Positions 45,913-55,412 of a DNA stretch of 64,000 bases are shown in pieces (the stretch's first letter is position 1; each line of letters opens with the position of its first letter). The position numbers were made by a program, and so were the translations under genes. The notes beneath the pieces are model-generated. The model made no database searches and was not told the DNA's origin. It saw only the letters and a list, made by a program, of their open reading frames with translations. The DNA comes from Saprospiraceae bacterium (GTDB lineage: Bacteria > Bacteroidota > Bacteroidia > Chitinophagales > Saprospiraceae): positions 62,001-126,000 of the forward strand of contig JAHDBJ010000013.1 in NCBI GenBank assembly GCA_020630435.1, read 5' to 3'.

Positions 45913-46770
45913 TTAATAAGTTGTTGTCATATCTTCAGGAACACAAATAATAAAATCTGCTTTTCCTTGATATATTTCATTTAAGCTTGAAATCTCTTTT
46001 TGAGATACAGTCGTAATTGTAAACGTATTTATTTTAGGATTAGATTTTCTTATAAACCAAACAATGCCCTCTTGGTCATCGGAATGATAACTACCATTGA
46101 AGTGTAGAAAAAGTTTGCCTTTAGACCAATTTTTTTCAATAAAATGCGCCATTGTAGCATCTTTAACGGCTTGGGCATGAGGAAAGTTTTCACCTCCGTG
46201 CTCCCCTGCCATCTCTAGCAGTTTTTTATAAGAAGGGACTTCCAAATCAACTTCAATTGGTAAGGGCGCTATATATTTTTTAGCGGTTATACTTAAATTA
46301 TCTAACTGATTCAGCCCTTGTTTAAAAACTAAATTGGCATATCTCCTAGGAATATTAGTTGCAATGAAACGGAGTTGCTGCATTTTTGCAAAGTCAACTA
46401 GGGGTTTATAATCGGTCTTGTAATTATTCCAAAGTCTAGCTTCTTCTTCAAATTTTTTCACACTAATCAAACCTGAAAGATATTCATCTAATATGAGCTG
46501 ATTGTCACTTTCTAACATTTCTGCACCTAGCACTAGATTTTCTTTTTTTTGCTTAAAAAAATCTTTAACTAATGCTAATTGTAACCAATGTGCAATAGGG
46601 TTATTGTGCAATTCTCCAAAGAAAACAATATCGGCTTTTTGACTCTTTTTTAAAAGTTCAGGATAATTGGATAATTTACCTTTTTGATTAAAAATTTGAT
46701 AAGCGGGTTTATGCTGCCCTGAAACCCAAAATGACATAATAGAAAATTGTATAAGCAAAAAATATTTCAT
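45913..46770 (-). CDS. ChaN family heme-binding / iron-regulated protein
   Basis: 285 aa. A signal peptide (1-18) precedes IVFFGELHNNPIAHWLQLAL (49-68), the family core with the metal- or heme-facing Glu and His. EMLESDNQ and HFNGSYHSDDQEGIVWFI follow. ChaN of other bacteria binds heme as a cofacial dimer. No heme transporter is adjacent; the genes after it concern cytochrome assembly, so a heme link is plausible. Confidence 0.83.
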   Translation of the reverse strand: MKYFLLIQFSIMSFWVSGQHKPAYQIFNQKGKLSNYPELLKKSQKADIVFFGELHNNPIAHWLQLALVKDFFKQKKENLVLGAEMLESDNQLILDEYLSGLISVKKFEEEARLWNNYKTDYKPLVDFAKMQQLRFIATNIPRRYANLVFKQGLNQLDNLSITAKKYIAPLPIEVDLEVPSYKKLLEMAGEHGGENFPHAQAVKDATMAHFIEKNWSKGKLFLHFNGSYHSDDQEGIVWFIRKSNPKINTFTITTVSQKEISSLNEIYQGKADFIICVPEDMTTTY

Positions 46771-46794
46771 GTATCTAATTTTGAGTATACGAAA

Positions 46795-47514
46795 TTATAT
46801 AGTTTTATCAAAAGTCATATTCTTAATTTGGATAATCGAGATCACATGAATGAAGATAGCACAAGGTGCTAAAAAACCAGGTATCAAGAAATAGGGTAGG
46901 GTTAAAAATTCTTTATCAACTGTTGGAAAATTACTACCCCATAGCTCTGGTAAATAGATAGATGAACCAACTATAATTCCGACAATTAATACCATAATAA
47001 TCCCAATAATATTCCAAATCAGCAATAGTGTTTTGTTTTTACTTGGGTTTTTAAGAAGAGTGAATGCAATAAATATTGAAGATATACCCATGGCTATATC
47101 ATAGTTATACCCTTCGAATGTAGCGGCTCTAGGTATGAGTCCTTTTATAAAAGTGTATAAAAGTAATAGTTCAACAAGGATTCTGTACGATTGAAATACT
47201 ATTGTCCATTTTAAGGGTAATGCAGAAAAGGCTTTATTATTTTTATTGGTACTATAAAAAATGATCATCAATATAACAAATGGTAAAAAAAGAAGAAGTG
47301 GAAACCTTGGGGGGAAAGTAAAATCTTGTAAGACTTGGCTGAATAAAAGCACCATTATATATATGCACCATAGGGCTAAAGGCAAGATCAATTTCGGTGG
47401 GTTCATTACTTCTTGTAACGTACTATTACGTATAATTTGATTCCACTTATAATACCCAATAATTAATAAAAGAAGAATTACAATACTTAATAAAATATAT
47501 CCTATTTCAAGCAT
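46795..47514 (-). CDS. hypothetical integral membrane protein
   Basis: 239 aa from the ATG at 47514; a TTG two codons upstream is also open. Six or seven hydrophobic helices are seen, with FPPRFPLLLFLPFVILMIIF and SSIYLPELWGSNFPTVDKEF between them. No family is recognised. A TATCTTTG element sits immediately upstream on the same strand (plus 47518-47525), close enough that the mRNA could be leaderless. Confidence 0.6.
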   Translation of the reverse strand: MLEIGYILLSIVILLLLIIGYYKWNQIIRNSTLQEVMNPPKLILPLALWCIYIMVLLFSQVLQDFTFPPRFPLLLFLPFVILMIIFYSTNKNNKAFSALPLKWTIVFQSYRILVELLLLYTFIKGLIPRAATFEGYNYDIAMGISSIFIAFTLLKNPSKNKTLLLIWNIIGIIMVLIVGIIVGSSIYLPELWGSNFPTVDKEFLTLPYFLIPGFLAPCAIFIHVISIIQIKNMTFDKTI

Positions 47515-47744
47515 ATTCAAAGATAAAGATTATAGTATACAATAGATTCAGATACAAAGATAAGGCTTGATTGTATCTTTTGTAAAATATAAAAAACGGA
47601 ATTCACTAGTTTAGAATAAATATGTATTTCTATAACGAATATATTTATTCTTTTTTGATAATAAGGATTTGTAATGTCATTCATCTTTTCTACTTTTAGA
47701 TTCTCTAAAAAACATCCTTATTGTATAACAAATTAAATCAACTA

Positions 47745-50429
47745 ATGAAAAAATTACTATTCTTACTCACCACACTATGCTATTTGAGTTTGTCTTATGC
47801 TCAACATACCGTAAAAGGAAAAGTAGTTGACGAAACGGGTGAAAGCCTAATTGGAGTAAATGTTTCTGAAGCAGGAACAATTTATGGAACAACTACTGAT
47901 TTTGAAGGAAACTATGAGATTACAGTTAATTCACCCACAGCGACGCTGGTATTTAGCTACATTGGATATACAAAACAAGAAGTCAAGATCGAAAGCCAAA
48001 CAGAAATCAATGTCACGATGACAGAAGGGATTTCTCTTGGAGAAATTCAAGTAGTTGGTTCTAGGAGTTATAATCGTTCTACGACGGATTCTCCAGTTGC
48101 TGTTGACGTAATTGATGTAGCGGATATTGCTTCGATTACAGGTAAAGCTGAAGTAAATCAAGTATTACAATATGCTGCGCCTTCCTTTAATGCAACGAAG
48201 CAGTCAGGTTCTGATGGTGCCGACCATATTGATCCAGCTTCTTTAAGAGGGTTAGGGCCCGATCAAACCTTAGTTTTAATTAATGGTAAACGTCGTCATC
48301 AGTCCTCCTTGGTTAATGTATTTGGTACAAGAGGACGTGGAAATTCGGGTACAGACTTGAATGCTATTCCTGCATCAGCAATTAAGCGTATCGAAGTATT
48401 GAGAGATGGTGCTTCTGCACAGTATGGTTCAGATGCAATTGCGGGAGTTATCAATATTGTATTAAAAGATAAAACAGATGGGATAACTGGAGGGATAAGT
48501 TATGGAGCATATAGTACTGCTGTAGGAGATGGTTGGGAAGAAGAAGCAGGTGATGTTCTTTTCAATGTAGAAGGAAAAAATAGACTAGATGGTGAAGAAA
48601 AAAGTTTTGACGGGAACACGATGAAAGTAGATCTGAATTATGGCGTTGGTCTAGGAGACAAGGGTGGATTCGCCAATTTTACAGTAGAATATTTATCTAA
48701 AGATAGAACATTACGCCCTGGATGGTCTTGGCGTCAAGGATATGGAAGTGCTGCGGTAGATGGTTTTAACTTTATGGTAAATACAGCTATGCCGCTAGGA
48801 GAGAAAACAGAGCTTTATGCTTTTGGAGGACGTAATTTTAGAGATACAGATGCTTATGCTTTTTCTAGAGGAAGTTTTGCCGATGGAGACAATCGAGCTG
48901 TTCCTAGTCTATACCCTAATGGTTTTACACCAAGAATTACATCTAATATTATTGATGGTTCTGCGTCTGTTGGAGTTCGTCATAGCTTAGATAATGGTTG
49001 GAAAATCGATTTTAATAATACTTATGGTAAAAATAATTTTCACTATTTTATTAAAGACTCGAATAATGCCTCGATGTGGGATAGTTCTCCAACAGATTTT
49101 GATGCAGGTGGACATAGTTTAGCACAGAATACTACGGGTTTAGACTTCAGTAAATATTTAGAAGATGTTGCGTCTGGATTTAATATCGCTTTTGGGGTAG
49201 AATATAGAACAGAAAACTTTGAAATTTTTGCAGGAGAAGAAGCATCTTATGCTTTATATGATACTTTAGGAGTAGCGATTACCAATCCAGCGGTTCAGGC
49301 AGTAGCCGTTGATCCAAATGGTGATGCTTTACCAGGAGGATCTCAGGGCTTTCCTGGATATAGCCCCTCTAATGAAGTAGACAGAAGCCGTTCAAATTTA
49401 GGTTTGTATCTTGATGCAGAATTAAATGCGACAGAAAACTGGTTAATTGGTGGAGCTATTCGTTATGAAGATTATTCTGATTTTGGAAATACCTTCAATT
49501 ATAAACTATCCTCTCGTTATAAAATTAATGATAATTTAGCGTTACGAGGATCCGTTTCATCTGGTTTTAGAGCGCCTTCTTTGGTACAGATTTACTATAA
49601 TTTAATTTTCAATAATATTGTAAATGGTCGTTCGGTACCATCATTATTGGCTGCAAATAATAGTACAGTAACAAAGGCATTTGGAATCGGTCAATTGAAA
49701 GAAGAAACGGCATTCAATGGTAGTTTAGGATTTACATTCGATATGAATGGCTTTACAGCTACAGTAGATGGATACTCCATCTCTGTGAAAGATAGAATCG
49801 TATTAACGGATAATTTTGATGCTTCAGGTTTAGGAGTAGGAGCAGATGCTGCTCAGTTTTTTGCGAATGGTGTTGATACTAAAACTCAAGGAGTGGATAT
49901 CGTATTGAATTATAAAAAATATTTCGGTGATCAAAAATTAACAGTAGGATTAGCAGGAAATATTAACAAGTTGGAAATTGAGAAAATACACAATGGTAAT
50001 TTAAATGAATTTACTTTCTTTGGACCATTCTCTAGAGCTTATCTGGAAGCAGCAGCTCCAGATTACAAATTTGGTTTAAACCTTGGATATTCTATAGGAA
50101 AATTTGATGCACAATTGAGCCTAACTCAGTTTAGTGAGGTAACCATTCAAGATTTTCAATGGGTAGATTCACCTGCTACAAACCAAGCAGAAGCAGATGC
50201 ACTTTTAGAGGTAGCAACTGATGTATACGAAGCAGCGATGACTTTAGACTTAAGCTTGAGTTATGAGCTTTCAGATAAGCTGAGGCTAACTGTAGGAGGA
50301 AATAATATTTTAAATAAATATCCTACACCACAATTTGATGGTTGGACGGATCAAGGAGGATTTTCTGATTCTGTCCAAATGGGGTCAGATGGAGCATATT
50401 TCTTTGGACGCTTAGGGTTTAATTTTTAA
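47745..50429 (+). CDS. TonB-dependent outer-membrane receptor
   Basis: 894 aa from the ATG at 47745, giving signal peptide MKKLLFLLTTLCYLSLSYAQ. Residues about 22-100 are a carboxypeptidase-regulatory-like domain (VKGKVVDETGESLIGVNVSE). The plug follows (about 108-240; VDVIDVADIASITGKAEVNQ, LRGLGPDQTLVLINGKRRHQ), then a 22-strand-type barrel to the C-terminal aromatic residue (GRLGFNF). No SusD partner is adjacent, so a siderophore, vitamin or metal ligand is more likely than a glycan, but the substrate is unknown. A terminator follows. Confidence 0.92.
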   Translation: MKKLLFLLTTLCYLSLSYAQHTVKGKVVDETGESLIGVNVSEAGTIYGTTTDFEGNYEITVNSPTATLVFSYIGYTKQEVKIESQTEINVTMTEGISLGEIQVVGSRSYNRSTTDSPVAVDVIDVADIASITGKAEVNQVLQYAAPSFNATKQSGSDGADHIDPASLRGLGPDQTLVLINGKRRHQSSLVNVFGTRGRGNSGTDLNAIPASAIKRIEVLRDGASAQYGSDAIAGVINIVLKDKTDGITGGISYGAYSTAVGDGWEEEAGDVLFNVEGKNRLDGEEKSFDGNTMKVDLNYGVGLGDKGGFANFTVEYLSKDRTLRPGWSWRQGYGSAAVDGFNFMVNTAMPLGEKTELYAFGGRNFRDTDAYAFSRGSFADGDNRAVPSLYPNGFTPRITSNIIDGSASVGVRHSLDNGWKIDFNNTYGKNNFHYFIKDSNNASMWDSSPTDFDAGGHSLAQNTTGLDFSKYLEDVASGFNIAFGVEYRTENFEIFAGEEASYALYDTLGVAITNPAVQAVAVDPNGDALPGGSQGFPGYSPSNEVDRSRSNLGLYLDAELNATENWLIGGAIRYEDYSDFGNTFNYKLSSRYKINDNLALRGSVSSGFRAPSLVQIYYNLIFNNIVNGRSVPSLLAANNSTVTKAFGIGQLKEETAFNGSLGFTFDMNGFTATVDGYSISVKDRIVLTDNFDASGLGVGADAAQFFANGVDTKTQGVDIVLNYKKYFGDQKLTVGLAGNINKLEIEKIHNGNLNEFTFFGPFSRAYLEAAAPDYKFGLNLGYSIGKFDAQLSLTQFSEVTIQDFQWVDSPATNQAEADALLEVATDVYEAAMTLDLSLSYELSDKLRLTVGGNNILNKYPTPQFDGWTDQGGFSDSVQMGSDGAYFFGRLGFNF

Positions 50430-50469
50430 TAAATTAAAGTCTGATAGATAAAGAAGTCCTTTAAAAAGG

Positions 50470-50520
50470 AAGGTCATGTCTTATGATAAATACTAAAGGC
50501 ATGACCTTTTATTTTTTATG
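50470..50520 (+). terminator. terminator of the TonB-receptor gene
   Basis: AAGGTCATG (50470-50478) pairs with CATGACCTT (50500-50508), with TTTATTTTTT downstream. It starts about 40 bases past the stop. Confidence 0.8.
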
Positions 50521-50578
50521 TTTTTCTTGAAACCTTCTATAGTTTTCCATATCTTCGTTGGCTTATATAAAACCAGAT

Positions 50579-51823
50579 ATGAACGCACAAACTAAACGCA
50601 TAGTTGAACGTATAGAAACCCTTGGAAAAATTAGCAATGAAACCGAATGTTTATCTAGATTTTTTGGGACAACAGCGCATAAAGAAGCTAGAGAAGTAAT
50701 TAAAACTTGGATGGAAGAAGAGGGTTTAGAAGCGGAAATTGATACTATAGGAAATGTAAGAGGTGTCTTATATAGTGAAGCCTCTAATGCCAAACACCTT
50801 GTGGTTGGCTCTCATTACGATACCGTTTTTCAAGCAGGTAAATACGATGGACCATTAGGTATTTTATTGGGACTTGAAATGGTTCATATTGTTCAAAAAA
50901 ATGACATCAAACTTCCTTTTCATTTTAATGTAGTAGCGTTTACAGATGAAGAAGGAGGTAGGTTCAATACCACCTATTTAGGAAGTAGTGTATTGGCAGG
51001 AAATTTTAACTCAAAGTGGTTGGATTGTAGAGACGATAATGATAAAACAATGCAAGAGGTGATTGAAGAAATGGGAGGGCATTGTAAAAGTATTAATAAA
51101 GATAAAATCCCACAAAAAGATTGGTTAGCATACTTTGAGATTCATATTGAACAAGGCCCCGTCTTGTGCAAAGAGGATTTGCCAGTATGTGTGGTGAATA
51201 CGATTGCAGCACAGACTAGGATAGAAATGAAATGGCTTGGAAAGTCAGGCCATGCAGGTACTAGTCCTATGGATATGCGGAAAGATGCTTTTTGTGCCGC
51301 AGCAGAATTTGCCTTAGCTGTAGAAACACTAGGGCAAGAACATTCAGATAAACTAGTTGCGACTGTAGGAAAAGTTAATGTAAAACCCAATACTTCTAAT
51401 GTTATTCCAGGTTATGTATATTGTACATTAGACATAAGGAGTCAAGATGATTATATTTTGGAGAAGGCCGTTGAGGCATTACATAAAGCAGCAGAATTGA
51501 TTGCCGAAAAACGAGCGTTAACCTTAAATTGGAAAATTGTTCAGACCAATCCTTCTGTCGTTTGTGATGAAAATATAACTAGACTACTCAAAGAAAGTGT
51601 TGATGGTTCAAACGTTGAGCGTTGCTTAGAAATTCCTAGTGGTGCAGGACATGATGGTGTTATGATTTCTAGAGTAGCTCCTGTATCAATGTTATTCGTT
51701 CGTTGTGAGGAAGGGATCAGTCATCACCCTAAAGAATATGCTGCACCAATGGATATAGCCGCAGCGCTTGAAGTCTGTCGGCATTTTATCTTTAAATTAA
51801 ACGATTTTTATAAAAAAAATTAG
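50579..51823 (+). CDS. allC: allantoate amidohydrolase-like M20 hydrolase
   Basis: 414 aa from the ATG at 50579; a TTG seven codons upstream is the alternative. Metal ligands are seen in GSHYDTVFQAGKYDGPLG, AFTDEEGGRF and HIEQGPVL. GKSGHAGTSPMDMRKDA is the dimerisation-domain motif of the AllC/hydantoinase branch, and a late His is in GISHHPKEYA. It would convert allantoate to ureidoglycine, releasing ammonia and CO2. The next gene, 10 bases on, encodes ureidoglycine aminohydrolase, which strongly supports this substrate over N-carbamoyl amino acids. Confidence 0.88.
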   Translation: MNAQTKRIVERIETLGKISNETECLSRFFGTTAHKEAREVIKTWMEEEGLEAEIDTIGNVRGVLYSEASNAKHLVVGSHYDTVFQAGKYDGPLGILLGLEMVHIVQKNDIKLPFHFNVVAFTDEEGGRFNTTYLGSSVLAGNFNSKWLDCRDDNDKTMQEVIEEMGGHCKSINKDKIPQKDWLAYFEIHIEQGPVLCKEDLPVCVVNTIAAQTRIEMKWLGKSGHAGTSPMDMRKDAFCAAAEFALAVETLGQEHSDKLVATVGKVNVKPNTSNVIPGYVYCTLDIRSQDDYILEKAVEALHKAAELIAEKRALTLNWKIVQTNPSVVCDENITRLLKESVDGSNVERCLEIPSGAGHDGVMISRVAPVSMLFVRCEEGISHHPKEYAAPMDIAAALEVCRHFIFKLNDFYKKN

Positions 51824-51833
51824 ATATAATCCA

Positions 51834-52595
51834 ATGAATCCAATTACACTTACCTCTTTATCACGAACAGTTGTAGAGCGAGATCATGCTGTTATAACAG
51901 GAGATGGTTTTGTTAATAGCACAGTACCAGGATGGACAAACTGTGAAGTCAATGTCATCATTAATGAAGCTATGGGAGCTAAGTTTTGTCAGTTACTTGT
52001 TACATTAGAATCTACAAGTCGACTCGAAGGACGGACGAAAGCTTCTCAGATTTTTTTCTATATATTAGAAGGAAATTGTACGCTCAAAGCGGATGGGCAA
52101 GAACACCTTTTAGAGAAAGGTGCTTATGTGTACTTACCAATAGGAGAAGATTATATTTTCGATAGTGCAAAAGGAGGGACGCAAATTTTGACCTTTCATA
52201 AAGTATATGAACCACTCGAAGGACATAATGTGCCGAATAGGATTATTAAACATCAGTCGGATATTGAGCAAACAATTTATTGTGATGATCCTAACCTCTT
52301 GATGCAAAATCTATTGCCTGACCAAACAGAACTTGCTTTTGATATGGCGATTAATATTTTTACCTATATGCCAGGGGCAAACCTTCCATTTGTAGAAACA
52401 CATATTATGGAACATGGACTAATGTACCTAGCAGGGCAAGGAATTTACCGCCTAGCAGATAAATGGTATCCCATTAAAAAAGGGGACTCTATTTGGATGG
52501 CTCCCTACTGTCCTCAGTGGTTTGGTGCATTAGGTACAGAACCTGCCGCTTATATTTACTATAAAAATGTAAATCGTTTTCCTACTGTTGAATAA
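51834..52595 (+). CDS. allE: (S)-ureidoglycine aminohydrolase
   Basis: 253 aa bicupin. Two cupin barrels are visible, near 70-130 (FFYILEGNCTLKADGQEHLL) and 180-245 (METHIMEHGLMYLAGQGIYR), the second with the metal-binding pattern (Glu-x-His-x5-G-like) typical of AllE/UGlyAH. It hydrolyses ureidoglycine to ureidoglycolate. It is directly downstream of allC, giving consecutive steps of purine-ureide breakdown. Its stop overlaps the convergent lipoprotein gene by 14 bases. Confidence 0.88.
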   Translation: MNPITLTSLSRTVVERDHAVITGDGFVNSTVPGWTNCEVNVIINEAMGAKFCQLLVTLESTSRLEGRTKASQIFFYILEGNCTLKADGQEHLLEKGAYVYLPIGEDYIFDSAKGGTQILTFHKVYEPLEGHNVPNRIIKHQSDIEQTIYCDDPNLLMQNLLPDQTELAFDMAINIFTYMPGANLPFVETHIMEHGLMYLAGQGIYRLADKWYPIKKGDSIWMAPYCPQWFGALGTEPAAYIYYKNVNRFPTVE

Positions 52596-53199
52596 TTGCT
52601 TGAATTTGCTTGGGATCAAGTTCGTACCTTTCTAAGATAATAGCTTTCCTTACATTTGTTTTAAAGGTGTCAAAGGTGTTAATATGTGCTTCCCAATCAT
52701 CAATATATTCTCCCAGCTCACAGATGAAGATTCTGATGTCTTTATGTTCGTATTCCAGTAGGGCTGGCAGTAAAATTGTAGCGTTAGCTTCTGGTATAGT
52801 TGTACCTGTTCGATGCTGTTCTAAGGGGTTTGGAAAGGCATAATAACTCACAAGCTCTTGTCCTTTATAGGTTAGCATAAACATATCGAAAGCAGGAGCT
52901 ATGATTAAAGGAAATGCTTCATTTACTTTTAAGGCGGATTTAAGAGTAGCTTTAGCAGCAGTAAGCTTGAAGTTACCAACATAATGATGTTCCTTACTAT
53001 TCATTGAAGATTCTGTTTGTTCATATGATTCAGGTATTTTTACTGTTGTAACATCTTTTGGCATTTCTTCTTTTTTTTCCCCAGAGATTTCTGCCTTTGT
53101 ATCAGTTGAAGGATAAGTAGTCTCTTGTAAGTTCGCATTTTTAGTAGGATTACAGGAGAATGAAATGATTATAATTGAGAGTAGTAAATAAAGTTTCAT
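52582..53199 (-). CDS. hypothetical lipoprotein
   Basis: 205 aa from the ATG at 53199, which gives MKLYLLLSIIIISFSC with lipid on Cys16; the frame also extends 12 codons upstream. A linker rich in Lys, Glu, Ser and Thr (17-60) precedes a compact domain (65-205) with FPLIIAPAFDMFMLTYKGQE and IRIFICELGEYIDDWEAHIN. I recognise no family. Its 3' end overlaps allE. Confidence 0.5.
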   Translation of the reverse strand: MKLYLLLSIIIISFSCNPTKNANLQETTYPSTDTKAEISGEKKEEMPKDVTTVKIPESYEQTESSMNSKEHHYVGNFKLTAAKATLKSALKVNEAFPLIIAPAFDMFMLTYKGQELVSYYAFPNPLEQHRTGTTIPEANATILLPALLEYEHKDIRIFICELGEYIDDWEAHINTFDTFKTNVRKAIILERYELDPKQIQAIIQQ

Positions 53200-53266
53200 A
53201 TTATTGTCATTAAAAATAAAAAATAGATACGCCATATTTATAAAACATGACGTATCCTACACTTGT

Positions 53267-55363
53267 CTAGTACCAGCCGTTATCGTGATGCTTGAAAGCG
53301 TGTATATAATCTTTGTAAATAGAATTCATAAATAGACCAGGACTTCCTGACCAAAGATAGCCAAACCAATCCTTGTTGTGGACAAAGACATTATCTCTTC
53401 CACTACTTCTATCGTCAATAATTATTTTATCATTTGCACCTAAATTCCAAGAACCTATCCAATTACTCTGCTTTGTAATGGCCTCTATTCCAGTACCTGA
53501 AGATATTAGAGTGCCAACCCACTCCGTTGACCAGTCTTTTGTATTAAAAACATAAAGTTCTTCTTTGCCATCCCCATTAATATCTGCAGGATAGAATTTA
53601 TCATTATTACTCATATTCCAATTGGGTATTCTATCATCATAACGTTTTCGATAAATTAAATTAGAACCGTCAGAACGAAGCATCAGCAAGTATTGAGTAC
53701 TCCACTGGTTACCATTAAAAACAAAGAGGTCATCTTTATTATCTCCATTAAAATCAGCGATAAAATATTTGTCATTACTCTTACTTGACCAACCAGGTAA
53801 AGATTGGAAATATTCTGATGTTTTAGTTAAACTATTACTGTTGGAACGGTAGACTCTTGTGGTCTGCGTATTTCGTTTAAATAAGATAAATTCTTCTTTA
53901 TTATCTCCATTAATATCTGCAATATACAATTCGTCGCTATTCGTAATATAGTTACCAGGAAGGTATTTATCATATCGTTTAACATAAGCTAATGCTGAGC
54001 CTGTGGAACGTAGCATTCCAACATACCCCATACTCCAATTGGTAGCATTAAAAACATAAATGTCTTTTTTACCATCACCATTAAAATCGGCAATGTAATA
54101 ACGATCACCGCTACGCATTGCCCAGCCAGGTAGATTATAGTAGTATATTTTAGTACATTCAAAGCCATTATTAACAGATTTTAGTAACCCGAGCATAGAA
54201 TACTTTCCATTAGGTCGGAAAACGATCAAGTCATCTTTGCCATCCCCACTAAAGTCTCCTGATTGAATTTTATCATTATTGGAAAAATACCATGTTCCAC
54301 CAGGTCCTTTGACTTTCTTGGTGGTTAAATAAGAACTTTTGACTCTCATCGTTGCACCACTTCCTGTAAAACCATCGGGAATACCAACTTGATAAGCTGC
54401 AATATATCTCCCATAATGGAGTAAAACATCATTATGATTACTACCACCAAAATTCCCTGTTATTACACGATTGAAATTATAAGAGCTTCTAGGTTTATTT
54501 CTTTTCCAAAATTCGTCGTAGCTAGGAGGGTTGAATAGGTTTGTATTTCCTCTCATAGTACTATTAGACGTTGGTCTATAAATACACTCGTCTTTATAGA
54601 CAGCACCTTCAAAATGACCCGTTTGGCTTACATTATATTCTTGAGGATTTCCTGTAGTGATTGTTCCTCTAGCGAATTTATTCCATTTGGAATTATTTTT
54701 GTTTTTATCGGCATTTCTTCTAGAAGGATTACTTCCTGAAAAACAGCCACTTCTGTCGTATTCGTCGGCAAGCCCCCCAACAGAATGCCCTAGTTCATGG
54801 ACAATTACCCGATTAGAAGTTGTTTTAGTAACCGATAATACACGACCATAAGAACAACCTCCAAATCCGCTTTCATTTAAAATCATAACAATATAATCTG
54901 CTCCTGAAAGTCCTACTGCTGCCAAGGCATTATTAATTCTAGAATCAGTATTACTAGACTTACTCATCCAGCAGCAATCCCAGCATCCCGAATACCTAAA
55001 GTTAAAGGCTGTATTTCTTGTAGCAGGAGTTTTGCCACAAGCTGTTCCATCTGGTTTTGAACAAGCTCTTTGCGAAACTCCTGAAGTTGCTGAATTCATA
55101 TTCACACGATAGACATTAAAGGCATCTTGTAATTCAGACATAACATCGTCTAAAGCACCATTTTCATGGGTAAATGCTGCTTTGAAATATTGATCAACTT
55201 TATTGTTAAATTCTGTTTGTTGAGAGGAGGTAAAACCATCTCCCATAAAGACCAAGTCAAACTTAGTAGCGGAAGAACCATTGTATAAAAGTGTTCTTTT
55301 GGTTTGTGCTGTTGATGACAGACTGATAATTATTAGTATATATAGAAATGATATTTTTTTCAT
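53267..55363 (-). CDS. secreted M64-like metallopeptidase with FG-GAP repeats
   Basis: 698 aa with a signal peptide (1-19; MKKISFLYILIIISLSSTAQ). The peptidase domain (25-290) has the zinc motif HELGHSVGGLADEYDR near 190-205, with the DE after HExxH typical of the M64 family. From about 300 on there are repeats of the form ...F.ADFNGDGKKDIYVFN..., DINGDNKEEFILFK and DINGDGKEELYVFN, i.e. calcium-binding FG-GAP/VCBS blades, perhaps a beta-propeller. No T9SS C-terminal domain is visible; the end reads KHHDNGWY. It is likely exported; the target is unknown. Confidence 0.83.
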   Translation of the reverse strand: MKKISFLYILIIISLSSTAQTKRTLLYNGSSATKFDLVFMGDGFTSSQQTEFNNKVDQYFKAAFTHENGALDDVMSELQDAFNVYRVNMNSATSGVSQRACSKPDGTACGKTPATRNTAFNFRYSGCWDCCWMSKSSNTDSRINNALAAVGLSGADYIVMILNESGFGGCSYGRVLSVTKTTSNRVIVHELGHSVGGLADEYDRSGCFSGSNPSRRNADKNKNNSKWNKFARGTITTGNPQEYNVSQTGHFEGAVYKDECIYRPTSNSTMRGNTNLFNPPSYDEFWKRNKPRSSYNFNRVITGNFGGSNHNDVLLHYGRYIAAYQVGIPDGFTGSGATMRVKSSYLTTKKVKGPGGTWYFSNNDKIQSGDFSGDGKDDLIVFRPNGKYSMLGLLKSVNNGFECTKIYYYNLPGWAMRSGDRYYIADFNGDGKKDIYVFNATNWSMGYVGMLRSTGSALAYVKRYDKYLPGNYITNSDELYIADINGDNKEEFILFKRNTQTTRVYRSNSNSLTKTSEYFQSLPGWSSKSNDKYFIADFNGDNKDDLFVFNGNQWSTQYLLMLRSDGSNLIYRKRYDDRIPNWNMSNNDKFYPADINGDGKEELYVFNTKDWSTEWVGTLISSGTGIEAITKQSNWIGSWNLGANDKIIIDDRSSGRDNVFVHNKDWFGYLWSGSPGLFMNSIYKDYIHAFKHHDNGWY

Positions 55364-55412
55364 TAGAATAAAAATTTTAAAGGGTTATAAATGATGAATA
55401 AATAAAAAAGGG

